Shown here piece after piece: positions 1 through 5,210 of a stretch of DNA of 12,036 bases. The stretch covers positions 1 to 12,036 of the forward strand of contig JAJYBW010000058.1 in assembly GCA_021778815.1 (NCBI GenBank), written 5' to 3'. The DNA is from Acidobacteriota bacterium. Lineage in GTDB: Bacteria; Acidobacteriota; Terriglobia; Terriglobales; Acidobacteriaceae. Each line of letters begins with the position of its first letter. Position 1 is the stretch's first letter. A program made the translations under genes and the position numbers. Below the pieces are notes generated by a model, which saw only the letters and a program-made list of their open reading frames with translations, had not been told where the DNA came from and made no database searches.

Positions 1-1067
1 ATGAGATCTGTGGCGACCACCGTTATCGCGACATCGCCGAGTACTTTCTGGGTGAAGTCCTCGCCGCGCGCAGCTACGCTATCGGCAACACTAGTCTCGA
101 CGAACACTGGACAACACCGCCAGGCCAATTGAAAGGTACTCTGGCCTGGGCCAATGCTGAATGCTGCGTCGCCTACAACCTGATGAAGCTGCAGCGCCAC
201 GTCTTCAGTTGGACCGGCGACGCGCGGTGGATGGATGCATACGAACGCACACTATTCAACTGCAGGCTCGGTACCCAGAACGCTCAGGGCCTCAAGCAGT
301 ATTTCTTTCCGCTCGCTGCCGGATATTGGCGCGCCTATAACTCGCCGGAAGAGTCGTTCTGGTGCTGCACGGGAACAGGCGCCGAAGAGTTCGCAAAATT
401 CGCAGATACCATTTACTTCCGCCGCGGTAGCGACATCTACGTGAACCAGTTCATCCCATCCACACTCGATTGGAAAGAGGAGGGGCTCGTCCTTGAACAG
501 GCCACACAATTTCCACACGAGCAAGGCACGACACTCAAAATTAAGTCCTCGCGGCCGGCGCAACGCACCATCCATGTACGCATTCCACACTGGACCACAG
601 AATCAGCCGAGGTGAAGGTGAATGGCGTCTCGCTCGGGGCAATGGCCGACCCCGGCTCCTATCTCGCTCTTCGCAAAGTCTGGCAGGACGGCGATACCAT
701 CAGCATCAGCCTCCCGATGCAATTGCGCCAGGAGCCTTTATCCGGCGACGATTCCCTTACGGCTGTCCTGTATGGTCCGCTTGTGCTGGCGGCTGATCTA
801 GGAGCCGGCCCCTGCGACGGTCCCCAAAGAATCATCCATAGCGGAGAGACCGTGCCCAAGGGTCCGCCCGCCGCATCTCTCTTGCCGAAGGTTGCGGCAA
901 CGTCGGAGGCAAGCACCAAGCAATGGATTCAGGTCGAATCCTCGCCGGATCTGCGCTTCACCGCAGCCGGCGAAAATGCGAAGTACCAGCTGATGCCGAT
1001 GTATCAGATCGGCGATCAGCGATATTCCGTTTATTGGCAAATGCAGAGCCCGAAGAAACAGAGTTAG
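1..1067 (+). CDS. GH127-type beta-L-arabinofuranosidase (DUF1680), C-terminal part, 5' end outside window
   Basis: Glycoside hydrolase that removes beta-L-arabinofuranosyl residues from plant glycans. The frame is open from position 3 to the TAG at 1065-1067, so the gene starts left of the window; the TTG at 129 is internal, not the start. About 354 codons are present, roughly the C-terminal half of a family whose members are usually near 650 residues. Family marks are clear: SYAIGNTSLDEHW near the left edge, then AECCVAYN (Glu at 159-161, second Cys at 165-167) and FWCCTGTGAEE (Cys pair at 363-368). In the characterised GH127 enzyme HypBA1, a Glu-x-Cys and a Cys-Cys pair hold zinc and supply the cysteine nucleophile; all four residues appear intact here. 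The rest is the C-terminal beta-sandwich region. No terminator is seen after the stop. The function fits the arabinose operon at 5211-9658, though the exact linkage cut is inferred. Confidence 0.88.
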   Translation, partial: EICGDHRYRDIAEYFLGEVLAARSYAIGNTSLDEHWTTPPGQLKGTLAWANAECCVAYNLMKLQRHVFSWTGDARWMDAYERTLFNCRLGTQNAQGLKQYFFPLAAGYWRAYNSPEESFWCCTGTGAEEFAKFADTIYFRRGSDIYVNQFIPSTLDWKEEGLVLEQATQFPHEQGTTLKIKSSRPAQRTIHVRIPHWTTESAEVKVNGVSLGAMADPGSYLALRKVWQDGDTISISLPMQLRQEPLSGDDSLTAVLYGPLVLAADLGAGPCDGPQRIIHSGETVPKGPPAASLLPKVAATSEASTKQWIQVESSPDLRFTAAGENAKYQLMPMYQIGDQRYSVYWQMQSPKKQS

Positions 1068-1098
1068 CTTGCGGAGTCAACCAGCCACCCAGCGTCCG

Positions 1099-1239
1099 TC
1101 AACGCTCAGGCACGGCGCCCCACTGATTGCCGATATATTTATTCAATTCCGCAAATGCGACCCATTTTCAGCACCTATCCCCGTCGTCTAAAGCCACCAG
1201 CTGGTTGTATCCGAGGGCGCTTCCGACCCCGACACTTAG
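1099..1239 (-). pseudogene. Possible remnant of an unidentified protein C-terminus
   Basis: Read on the minus strand, this frame gives a 47-codon stretch that looks protein-like (ALGYNQLVALDDGDRC, a stop, then KWVAFAELNKYIGNQW and GAVPER) before a TGA at 1101-1099. An in-frame stop interrupts it, another lies just upstream at 1242-1240, and there is no start codon with a ribosome site. I do not recognise the family. It may be a decayed gene end, or a chance reading in GC-rich DNA. The call rests only on residue composition. Confidence 0.22.
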
Positions 1240-1358
1240 CTACTGTCGCTACCGTTTTTATGGCTTTTTGGCAGACAGTTTCCCTGTTTTCATGGAATTG
1301 GATTTTCTACGGCCGATTAAAAAGCAAGTTTATTTTCATTCATATACATCATTCCATT

Positions 1359-1381
1359 GGACCTGCAAAAGCAGCAGGTTC
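1359..1381. repeat. Short hairpin-forming dyad in convergent spacer
   Basis: ACCTGC at 1361-1366 is complementary to GCAGGT at 1374-1379 around a 7-base loop. One G-C and one G-T pair extend the stem to 8 pairs. It lies between two converging genes, where a bidirectional terminator would be expected, but neither side has a T-run. A weak or factor-dependent terminator is possible. Confidence 0.35.
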
Positions 1382-1394
1382 GCCCCCTCCCGGC

Positions 1395-1408
1395 ACCATG
1401 GCCATGGT
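1395..1408. repeat. Perfect 14-bp palindrome ACCATGGCCATGGT
   Basis: The sequence equals its own reverse complement over 14 bases and overlaps no gene. It could be a protein-binding dyad or chance. There is no other copy in the window. Confidence 0.4.
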
Positions 1409-1496
1409 TGAGAGGCAGGTCTTTGACTTTTACTCGCGACCGGGGCGCCGATTCACGGCAACGCTTCCAATAAATGTTATGAACAAATTTTCTCGA

Positions 1497-1844
1497 CTAG
1501 ACGGCTGCGGCCGGATCGCGTGAGTAGCGAATCACTTCAACTGGAGAGGTCGCCATCAGGCCTTCATGAACCATCTCATCCAGATAAGGGATCAGCGTGC
1601 GGATTTGCTCTTCTGTGTCGACAATGCTCACCATCATCGGAGCATCCTTGGAGAGTGCCCAGCGGCTCGCATAATGAATTCTTGTGCTGGTGCCATATCC
1701 CTCGATGCCGCGATAGATGGTGACTCCAGCGATCCCAAGCTCCTGACACTTGGCGAAGATCGCCTCGTGCAATGGCCGTCCTTGCCACTTATCGGCCTCC
1801 CCAAAATGTATCCGCAACATCTGCGCCTTAAACTCTTCTTTCAT
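1497..1844 (-). CDS. DUF190 (PII-like) family protein, single domain
   Basis: A 115-residue protein filling one DUF190 domain, the usual size for the family. DUF190 proteins have a ferredoxin-like PII-type fold, are typically small soluble oligomers, and are often encoded next to crcB; their molecular role is poorly known. Visible marks are the N-terminal strand with FGEADKW (about residues 14-20), the core GIAGVTIYRGIEGYG (about 37-51) with RIH just after, and the C-terminal MVSIVDTEEQI and VEVIRYSR. GGAG about 8 bases upstream of the ATG supports the start. It is the last gene of the fluoride operon, 54 bp after the two-domain DUF190 gene. By eye it matches the second domain of that neighbour much better than the first, which suggests duplication. 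The link to fluoride comes from context only. Confidence 0.88.
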   Translation of the reverse strand: MKEEFKAQMLRIHFGEADKWQGRPLHEAIFAKCQELGIAGVTIYRGIEGYGTSTRIHYASRWALSKDAPMMVSIVDTEEQIRTLIPYLDEMVHEGLMATSPVEVIRYSRDPAAAV

Positions 1845-1898
1845 GGCTTGGTCTCCATTGCTAACGATTGGCTTGCACGTTCTCCTGCTGACCCAGCC

Positions 1899-2609
1899 TC
1901 AGTTCGCCTCGCTGGCCCGATAGGAGTATTTGATGACGTCGACATCCGACAGCACGACCAGGCCCTCCTGAACCATCTGCTCCACTCTCGGCAGAAAGGC
2001 GCGCAGCTTCTCGTCCGTATCGACTACCGAGAGCATGATTGAGCTATCGTGAGACAGGTGCAGCGGCTTGTCCTTGTGAATTCGCCGATGCGCACCGTAG
2101 CCCAATATTCCGCGATAGACGGTAACGCCGGCGATATCGTTTGCCCGCATCGCTTCGACCAGCGCCTTATAGAGGGGAATATCTTTCCAACGATCCGATT
2201 CGCCGATGTAAATGCGCATTAATCGAGCCCGACCCTCGATTTTGAGCGGCGAGGCTGTCAAAGCCTTCTTCTCTTTTGAACTCTGGGCCGCTTTGGCGAC
2301 CGTAGTCTCCTGCACCTCGATCATGCCGCTGCCAACCATCTCCTCCAGCTTGCCAAGCAATTCATCCACCTTTTCTCTGGACTCGATGAATTCAATCTTC
2401 ATTGGCAATTGATCGGATATTTCTACGAAGTTCGACGAGTGAATGTGATGGTCCGCGCCGAACCCCGCCACGCCTTTCAGCACGGTCGCTCCGGCAACGC
2501 CTCGATAGAAAAGAAAATCGATGATTCCGGAGTAAGTCGCCGCTCCGTGATATGTGGAGCCCTCGTTCAGGTAGATTGAAACCTTGACTGCCTTCCCTGC
2601 CTGCAACAT
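1899..2609 (-). CDS. Tandem two-domain DUF190 (PII-like) fusion protein
   Basis: A 236-residue protein, twice the usual DUF190 length, holding two copies of the domain. Copy 1 (about residues 5-105) carries GVAGATVLKGVAGFG followed by IH. A lysine- and serine-rich linker with AAQSSKEKKALTA (about 108-122) joins it to copy 2 (about 128-230), which has MRIYIGESDRWKD, GVTVYRGILGYG and RIH. The same blocks occur in the single-domain protein encoded at 1497-1844. The start is well supported: GGGAGG lies 5 bases before the ATG. There is no signal peptide or membrane segment, so it should be cytoplasmic. PII folds usually assemble as trimers; one fused protein plus one single-domain protein would supply three domains, but such a complex is a guess. 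It lies 110 bp downstream of crcB on the same strand and is probably co-transcribed under the fluoride riboswitch. Confidence 0.88.
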   Translation of the reverse strand: MLQAGKAVKVSIYLNEGSTYHGAATYSGIIDFLFYRGVAGATVLKGVAGFGADHHIHSSNFVEISDQLPMKIEFIESREKVDELLGKLEEMVGSGMIEVQETTVAKAAQSSKEKKALTASPLKIEGRARLMRIYIGESDRWKDIPLYKALVEAMRANDIAGVTVYRGILGYGAHRRIHKDKPLHLSHDSSIMLSVVDTDEKLRAFLPRVEQMVQEGLVVLSDVDVIKYSYRASEAN

Positions 2610-2618
2610 GTGTCCTCC

Positions 2619-2723
2619 CTATTCCTCAACTGGCTGCCGCCATTCACGACCCATTGCAGACTCAAGCATCGCTGGCGGCGATGCAAACCACGCATCAACG
2701 GTGCGCTCACGATTCCCCCTCAT
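2619..2723 (-). CDS. Possible 34-aa ORF coupled to crcB by an ATGA overlap
   Basis: A short frame starts at the ATG 2723-2721, which overlaps the TGA of crcB (2722-2720) as ATGA, a typical layout for translational coupling. AGAGG lies about 6-7 bases upstream. It encodes 34 residues starting MRGNRERTVDAWF and ends at a TAG just before the ribosome site of the next gene, so it fills most of the 110-bp gap between crcB and the two-domain DUF190 gene. No domain or membrane segment is visible. It may be a real small protein, a coupling device that carries ribosomes to the next gene, or chance. Confidence 0.3.
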   Translation of the reverse strand: MRGNRERTVDAWFASPPAMLESAMGREWRQPVEE

Positions 2724-3103
2724 GAGATTACCTCTGCAAGGAAGACACCGCATCCAACAGCAACAAGTCCTAGCAGAAGGCTGCTGAAAGCATAGAGAGC
2801 AGCCGAGGAGAAATCCCCACTTCGAAGGGTGGCGAACGTCTCCCATTCATACGAGGAAAATGTACTGTAGGCGCCGAGAAAGCCGATGGGCACCAGAAAT
2901 CTCCATGCCGGATTCCATCCCGTCCGCCGCGTCAGAAGCGTGAGCGAGAAGCCAATCAACAAGCAGGCCGACATATTGATGAAAAATGTTCCGTATGGAA
3001 AGCGCGTCCCAAGGCGGCTGGCGATCGTGGAATCTACCCAGAATCTGGCGATGGAGCCCAGCGCCCCGCCCAGCGCAATGTAAAAGTATTTCGACAAGCT
3101 CAT
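2720..3103 (-). CDS. crcB: CrcB/Fluc fluoride ion channel
   Basis: Small four-helix membrane protein that assembles as an antiparallel dimer and exports fluoride from the cytoplasm. The length, 127 residues, is typical. Marks are GGALGSIAR in helix 1 (about 12-20), GTFFINMSACLLIG with the pore Asn at 43, and GAYSTFSSYEWE (77-88) with Phe82. In studied Fluc proteins Phe82 and Phe85 form the 'Phe box'; the second position here is Tyr85. Helices lie at about 4-24, 38-58, 68-90 and 99-124. The start is uncertain: AGGGAGG (3110-3104) directly touches the ATG, leaving no spacer, while TTG at 3097-3095 has 6 bases and would give MSKYFYIALGG, a common CrcB N-terminus. The gene is the second cistron after the riboswitch, 75 bp from the 168-aa gene, followed by DUF190 genes. 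Confidence 0.95.
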   Translation of the reverse strand: MSLSKYFYIALGGALGSIARFWVDSTIASRLGTRFPYGTFFINMSACLLIGFSLTLLTRRTGWNPAWRFLVPIGFLGAYSTFSSYEWETFATLRSGDFSSAALYAFSSLLLGLVAVGCGVFLAEVIS

Positions 3104-3122
3104 CCTCCCTATGCGTGCGTTC

Positions 3123-3137
3123 GCTGCGCAACGCAGC
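3123..3137 (-). promoter_or_regulatory. GC-rich hairpin between the 168-aa gene and crcB
   Basis: GCTGCG and CGCAGC form a 6-pair stem with a 3-base loop in the 75-bp gap upstream of crcB. There is no U-run after it on the minus strand, so it is not a classical terminator. Its place between two cistrons would suit an RNA-processing or stability element, or a modest attenuator. Its role is inferred from position only. Confidence 0.4.
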
Positions 3138-3178
3138 TATGTTCTGAATCCCAATTTTTCAATCGAGCAAGACCCCAT

Positions 3179-3685
3179 TCAACTTTCGGCGCGTGAATCA
3201 AGGTTGGCACCCAAATCCTCGCGCACATAGCGCTGCATACCCTCCACCAGCGAGCGAAGTTCGTCCATCACACCGTTGAGTTCTCGGGCTGCATCCTCGG
3301 GCACGGTCCCGTAGCCAAGCATGTAATTTGGTCTCATTTCTTCAATTGCGATTTCCATGAAGGAAAGGTCCGTCATCACGGCCCGCGTTGCTGGAATTTC
3401 CGGCGGCTGCGGCTCCATGTGCTGCCAGCCAAGCGTACGAACCAGCTGCAAGCGCATGCGGTGGATCTGATCTTCGATCACCTGCGACTGGGGGGCCGTT
3501 ATGTCCACAAGATAGCGAGGGAATGGCGACTTCGACGCGGCAGCGTGCAGAACGCTCTCGATATCGCTCAGAAGTCTGTCGATATATTGGCAAGACACTC
3601 TAAGATGTCGTCGCTGGGGGTCGTTGAATTGTCCAGTCTTTCGTCTCATCGCCACGTCGGGCGAGAGAACCCATGCAGGTTTCAT
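3179..3685 (-). CDS. Unrecognised 168-aa soluble protein, first gene of the fluoride-riboswitch operon
   Basis: I do not recognise the family. The product is 168 residues with no signal peptide, no membrane helix and no cysteine cluster or nucleotide-binding motif. It appears mostly alpha-helical, with amphipathic stretches at about 27-50 (HLRVSCQYIDRLLSDIESVL), 66-88, 104-118 (MTDLSFMEIAIEEM) and 132-158. A proline-rich PQPPEIPATR segment lies in the middle and YMLGYGTVPE follows it. The start at 3685 has GGAG 11 bases upstream, longer than usual; a later ATG (residue 13, MRRKTG) is possible but lacks a good ribosome site. Coding quality looks real. The gene lies directly behind a promoter and fluoride riboswitch and 75 bp before crcB, so it should be made with the channel when fluoride rises. 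A role in fluoride stress is inferred from this position; no biochemical function can be read from the sequence. Confidence 0.78.
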   Translation of the reverse strand: MKPAWVLSPDVAMRRKTGQFNDPQRRHLRVSCQYIDRLLSDIESVLHAAASKSPFPRYLVDITAPQSQVIEDQIHRMRLQLVRTLGWQHMEPQPPEIPATRAVMTDLSFMEIAIEEMRPNYMLGYGTVPEDAARELNGVMDELRSLVEGMQRYVREDLGANLDSRAES

Positions 3686-3696
3686 GGATCCATGAA
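3681..3696. repeat. Perfect 16-bp palindrome over the start codon of the 168-aa gene
   Basis: TTCATGGATCCATGAA is its own reverse complement. On the minus strand it spans the real ATG (3685-3683) and an earlier ATG (3694-3692) that opens a three-codon frame ending in a TGA overlapping the real start. It could fold in the mRNA and mask initiation, bind a regulator as DNA, or be chance. Confidence 0.5.
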
Positions 3697-3736
3697 CTCC
3701 AATTCACTTGTAAATTCAGGGATCGCGCCGGGACAC

Positions 3737-3767
3737 AACTCCGCAACAGGCTTCCCTGTCAGGAGTT
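3737..3767 (-). promoter_or_regulatory. Expression-platform hairpin competing with the riboswitch pseudoknot
   Basis: On the minus strand AACUCC (3767-3762) pairs with GGAGUU (3742-3737), and inside it ACAGG pairs with CCUGU around a GAAG loop. AACUCC is the same segment that forms the aptamer pseudoknot with AGGAGUU in the first hairpin loop. The two structures are therefore mutually exclusive, as in a switch. No U-run follows, so a standard intrinsic terminator is not shown. A third GGAGUU at 3700-3695 is the ribosome site region of the next gene and could also pair with AACUCC. Confidence 0.65.
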
Positions 3768-3821
3768 ATCATCTGTCCGGCCTATTGGATTGGACAGCGG
3801 TTAAAGGTGAACTCCTTCACC
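3761..3821 (-). promoter_or_regulatory. Fluoride riboswitch (crcB motif) aptamer
   Basis: Fluoride-sensing RNA that turns on genes for fluoride export and tolerance. On the minus strand, GGUGAAGGAGUUCACC (3821-3806) forms the first hairpin with the loop that will make the pseudoknot. UUUAACCGC follows, close to the conserved AACCGC linker. CUGUCC (3797-3792) and GGACAG (3778-3773) form the second stem. UGAU follows one base later, then AACUCC pairs with GGAGUU of the first loop, and the next U is in the place of the linchpin uridine. The order and spacing match the fluoride aptamer (compare consensus GGNGAUGGNGUUCNCC, AACCGC, GCUGAUGRCUCCU). One departure is GAAG where GAUG is usual. The RNA lies about 8 bases after the predicted transcription start and leads an operon with crcB. 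The call is from motif reading, not a covariance-model search. Confidence 0.9.
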
Positions 3822-3835
3822 TAACCAACACTCTT

Positions 3836-3864
3836 TTTGTAGACCATTCACGCCCCACTGTCAA
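3836..3864 (-). promoter_or_regulatory. Sigma70-type promoter of the fluoride operon
   Basis: On the minus strand a perfect -35 box TTGACA (3864-3859) is followed after exactly 17 bases by TACAAA (3841-3836), a 4-of-6 match to the -10 consensus. Transcription would begin near 3829, only about 8 bases before the first stem of the riboswitch, the expected arrangement for a 5' leader aptamer. Confidence 0.7.
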
Positions 3865-3910
3865 CGATGGGGGATCCGCCGCACCACCCCATGCGTGCGA
3901 TGGCGGCGTC

Positions 3911-3938
3911 CTGAGTTCCAAGGATGCGCTGCTATACA
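3911..3938 (+). promoter_or_regulatory. Candidate promoter of the CoA-transferase gene, almost leaderless
   Basis: TATACA at 3933-3938 is a fair -10 box with a weak -35 (CTGAGT, 3911-3916) 16 bases upstream. Transcription would start only a few bases before the chosen ATG at 3949. That would fit the absence of a clear ribosome site there. The call is weak because the -35 matches at only three positions. Confidence 0.3.
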
Positions 3939-3948
3939 CTCAACGGTG

Positions 3949-5145
3949 ATGCAACCGGTTTTAGACTCTATTCGCGTCGTCGAAGTTACCGAGGCACTGG
4001 CCGGACCCTATTGCGCCATGATGCTCGGAGACTTTGGCGCCGACGTTATCAAAATCGAACGCAAAAAAGTGGGCGATCAATCTCGAGGATGGGGACCGCC
4101 ATTCTGCGGCACAGAATCTGCTTACTTCCTCGCTGCCAATCGCAACAAGAAATCCCTCACTCTCGATCTTGACCATCCCTTTGGCCGGGACGTGATGCAT
4201 CGCTTGCTGCAGTCGACAGATGTATTCCTGACCAACCAGCCGAAACTCGACTCGCTAAAACGAGCATCGCTCGATCCTGAAACTCTCTGCGCGCAGTTTC
4301 CCCGGCTCATCTACTGCGCGATTTCAGGCTACGGTCTCTTCGGGCCCAAAGCCGGCCTCGCCGGTTATGACATCATCGCGCAGGCAGAAAGTGGCATCAT
4401 GAGTTTTACTGGAGAACCCGACGGTGAGCCCATTCGCTATCCGGTCGCCCTGGCCGACCTGATATGTGGACTCTATTCCGCTCTCGGCATTCTGGCTGCG
4501 CTATTCGCACGAGAAAAATCAGGCCGCGGTCAGTTTCTGGACATGGCTCTCTTCGATTCGCAACTGACACTGCTGGCTAACATCGGAAGCAATTTTCTCA
4601 ACGCCGGCGCACTGCCGCAGCGCTGGGGGAATGCCCACCCAAGCATTGTTCCCTATCAGTTATTCCGCGGTGCTGATCATCGCCACTTTGTCGTCGGCAT
4701 CGGCACGGAACCGCTGTGGGTGAAGTTCACAAGAGTTATTGGAATTGAGGAGAGTATCGGCCGCGATCTGCACTATCGGTCGAACCAGCTTCGAATCGAA
4801 AACCGGACCGCACTCATCCACCTGTTGCAGGAAATTCTGAGCTCGCAACCAGCGGAGGAATGGGTCAGCCGCTTAACGGAAGCCGGAATTCCAGCGGCCA
4901 TGGTGAAGAATGTCGATGAAGCCTTTTGCGATCGGCAGGTTCTGGAGCGCAAACTGATCGTCGAGTTTGAGCACCCCGAGCTTCGAGCCGCGAAAAGCAT
5001 CGCGAATCCCGTCCGACTCTCCGCGACGCCGGTCTCCTATCGCCTGCCTCCGCCATTGCTCGGGGAACACAACCAAGAATTATTGATGAGCCTGGGATAC
5101 TCGGACCAGCAGATTGCAGAAGCATCCGCAGCGGGCGCAATATAG
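3949..5145 (+). CDS. Class III CoA-transferase (CaiB/BaiF family)
   Basis: Enzyme that moves CoA between carboxylic acids through an aspartyl-CoA intermediate; members act on formate/oxalate, carnitine, bile acids, succinate and others, and the substrate here cannot be read from sequence. It has 398 residues, normal for the family. The N-terminal CoA-binding fold reads IRVVEVTEALAGPYCAMML and FGADVIKIE (about 8-37). GYGLFGP (127-133) precedes GYDIIAQAESG, whose Asp141 is the expected catalytic aspartate. AREKSGRGQFLDMALFDSQ follows, and the C-terminus has PPLLGEHN. The frame is open from a GTG at 3895, but family alignment favours ATG 3949 (MQPVLDSIRV); neither has a good ribosome site. It is divergent from the fluoride operon and convergent with araB, and stands alone, with no acyl-CoA dehydrogenase or hydratase partner in view. 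Confidence 0.9.
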   Translation: MQPVLDSIRVVEVTEALAGPYCAMMLGDFGADVIKIERKKVGDQSRGWGPPFCGTESAYFLAANRNKKSLTLDLDHPFGRDVMHRLLQSTDVFLTNQPKLDSLKRASLDPETLCAQFPRLIYCAISGYGLFGPKAGLAGYDIIAQAESGIMSFTGEPDGEPIRYPVALADLICGLYSALGILAALFAREKSGRGQFLDMALFDSQLTLLANIGSNFLNAGALPQRWGNAHPSIVPYQLFRGADHRHFVVGIGTEPLWVKFTRVIGIEESIGRDLHYRSNQLRIENRTALIHLLQEILSSQPAEEWVSRLTEAGIPAAMVKNVDEAFCDRQVLERKLIVEFEHPELRAAKSIANPVRLSATPVSYRLPPPLLGEHNQELLMSLGYSDQQIAEASAAGAI

Positions 5146-5210
5146 ATAGCGCCCTCGGCATCACCCTCTTCCACGCACAAGGTGTTTCTCTGAACCTGCG
5201 CACAACATTG

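Larger units (their letters stand above)
1068..1496. other. Convergent intergenic region, no convincing intact gene
   Basis: This 429-bp spacer lies between the stop of the GH127 gene (plus) and the stop of the DUF190 gene (minus). The stretch about 1240-1345 is clearly more AT-rich than its surroundings. It contains a short dyad at 1359-1381, a perfect palindrome at 1395-1408 and a protein-like but interrupted minus-strand frame at 1099-1239. I see no stem followed by a T-run that would make a normal intrinsic terminator for either gene. Plus-strand frames open through the region show no family resemblance. Confidence 0.6.

Noticed and set aside
1371..1398. tRNA-like 3' end (GGTTCG followed by GGCACCA)
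   Set aside because: The bases around TTCG do not form a five-pair T stem, and no matching acceptor, D arm or anticodon arm is found upstream.
1155..1523. Plus-strand open frame of 122 codons in the 1068-1496 spacer
   Set aside because: It has no ribosome site and no family resemblance, has low-complexity hydrophobic content and runs antisense into the end of the well-supported DUF190 gene.
3104..3178. A fluoride riboswitch directly upstream of crcB
   Set aside because: This 75-bp gap has only a GC hairpin and none of the aptamer motifs. The true aptamer is at 3761-3821, before the 168-aa gene.
3895..3948. Upstream GTG start giving the CoA-transferase 18 extra residues
   Set aside because: The extra residues (starting MRWRRPEFQG) do not look like the family N-terminus, and no ribosome site precedes the GTG.
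5146..5210. Bidirectional terminator between the CoA-transferase gene and araB
   Set aside because: No stem of useful length with a T-run is visible on either strand in these 65 bases.
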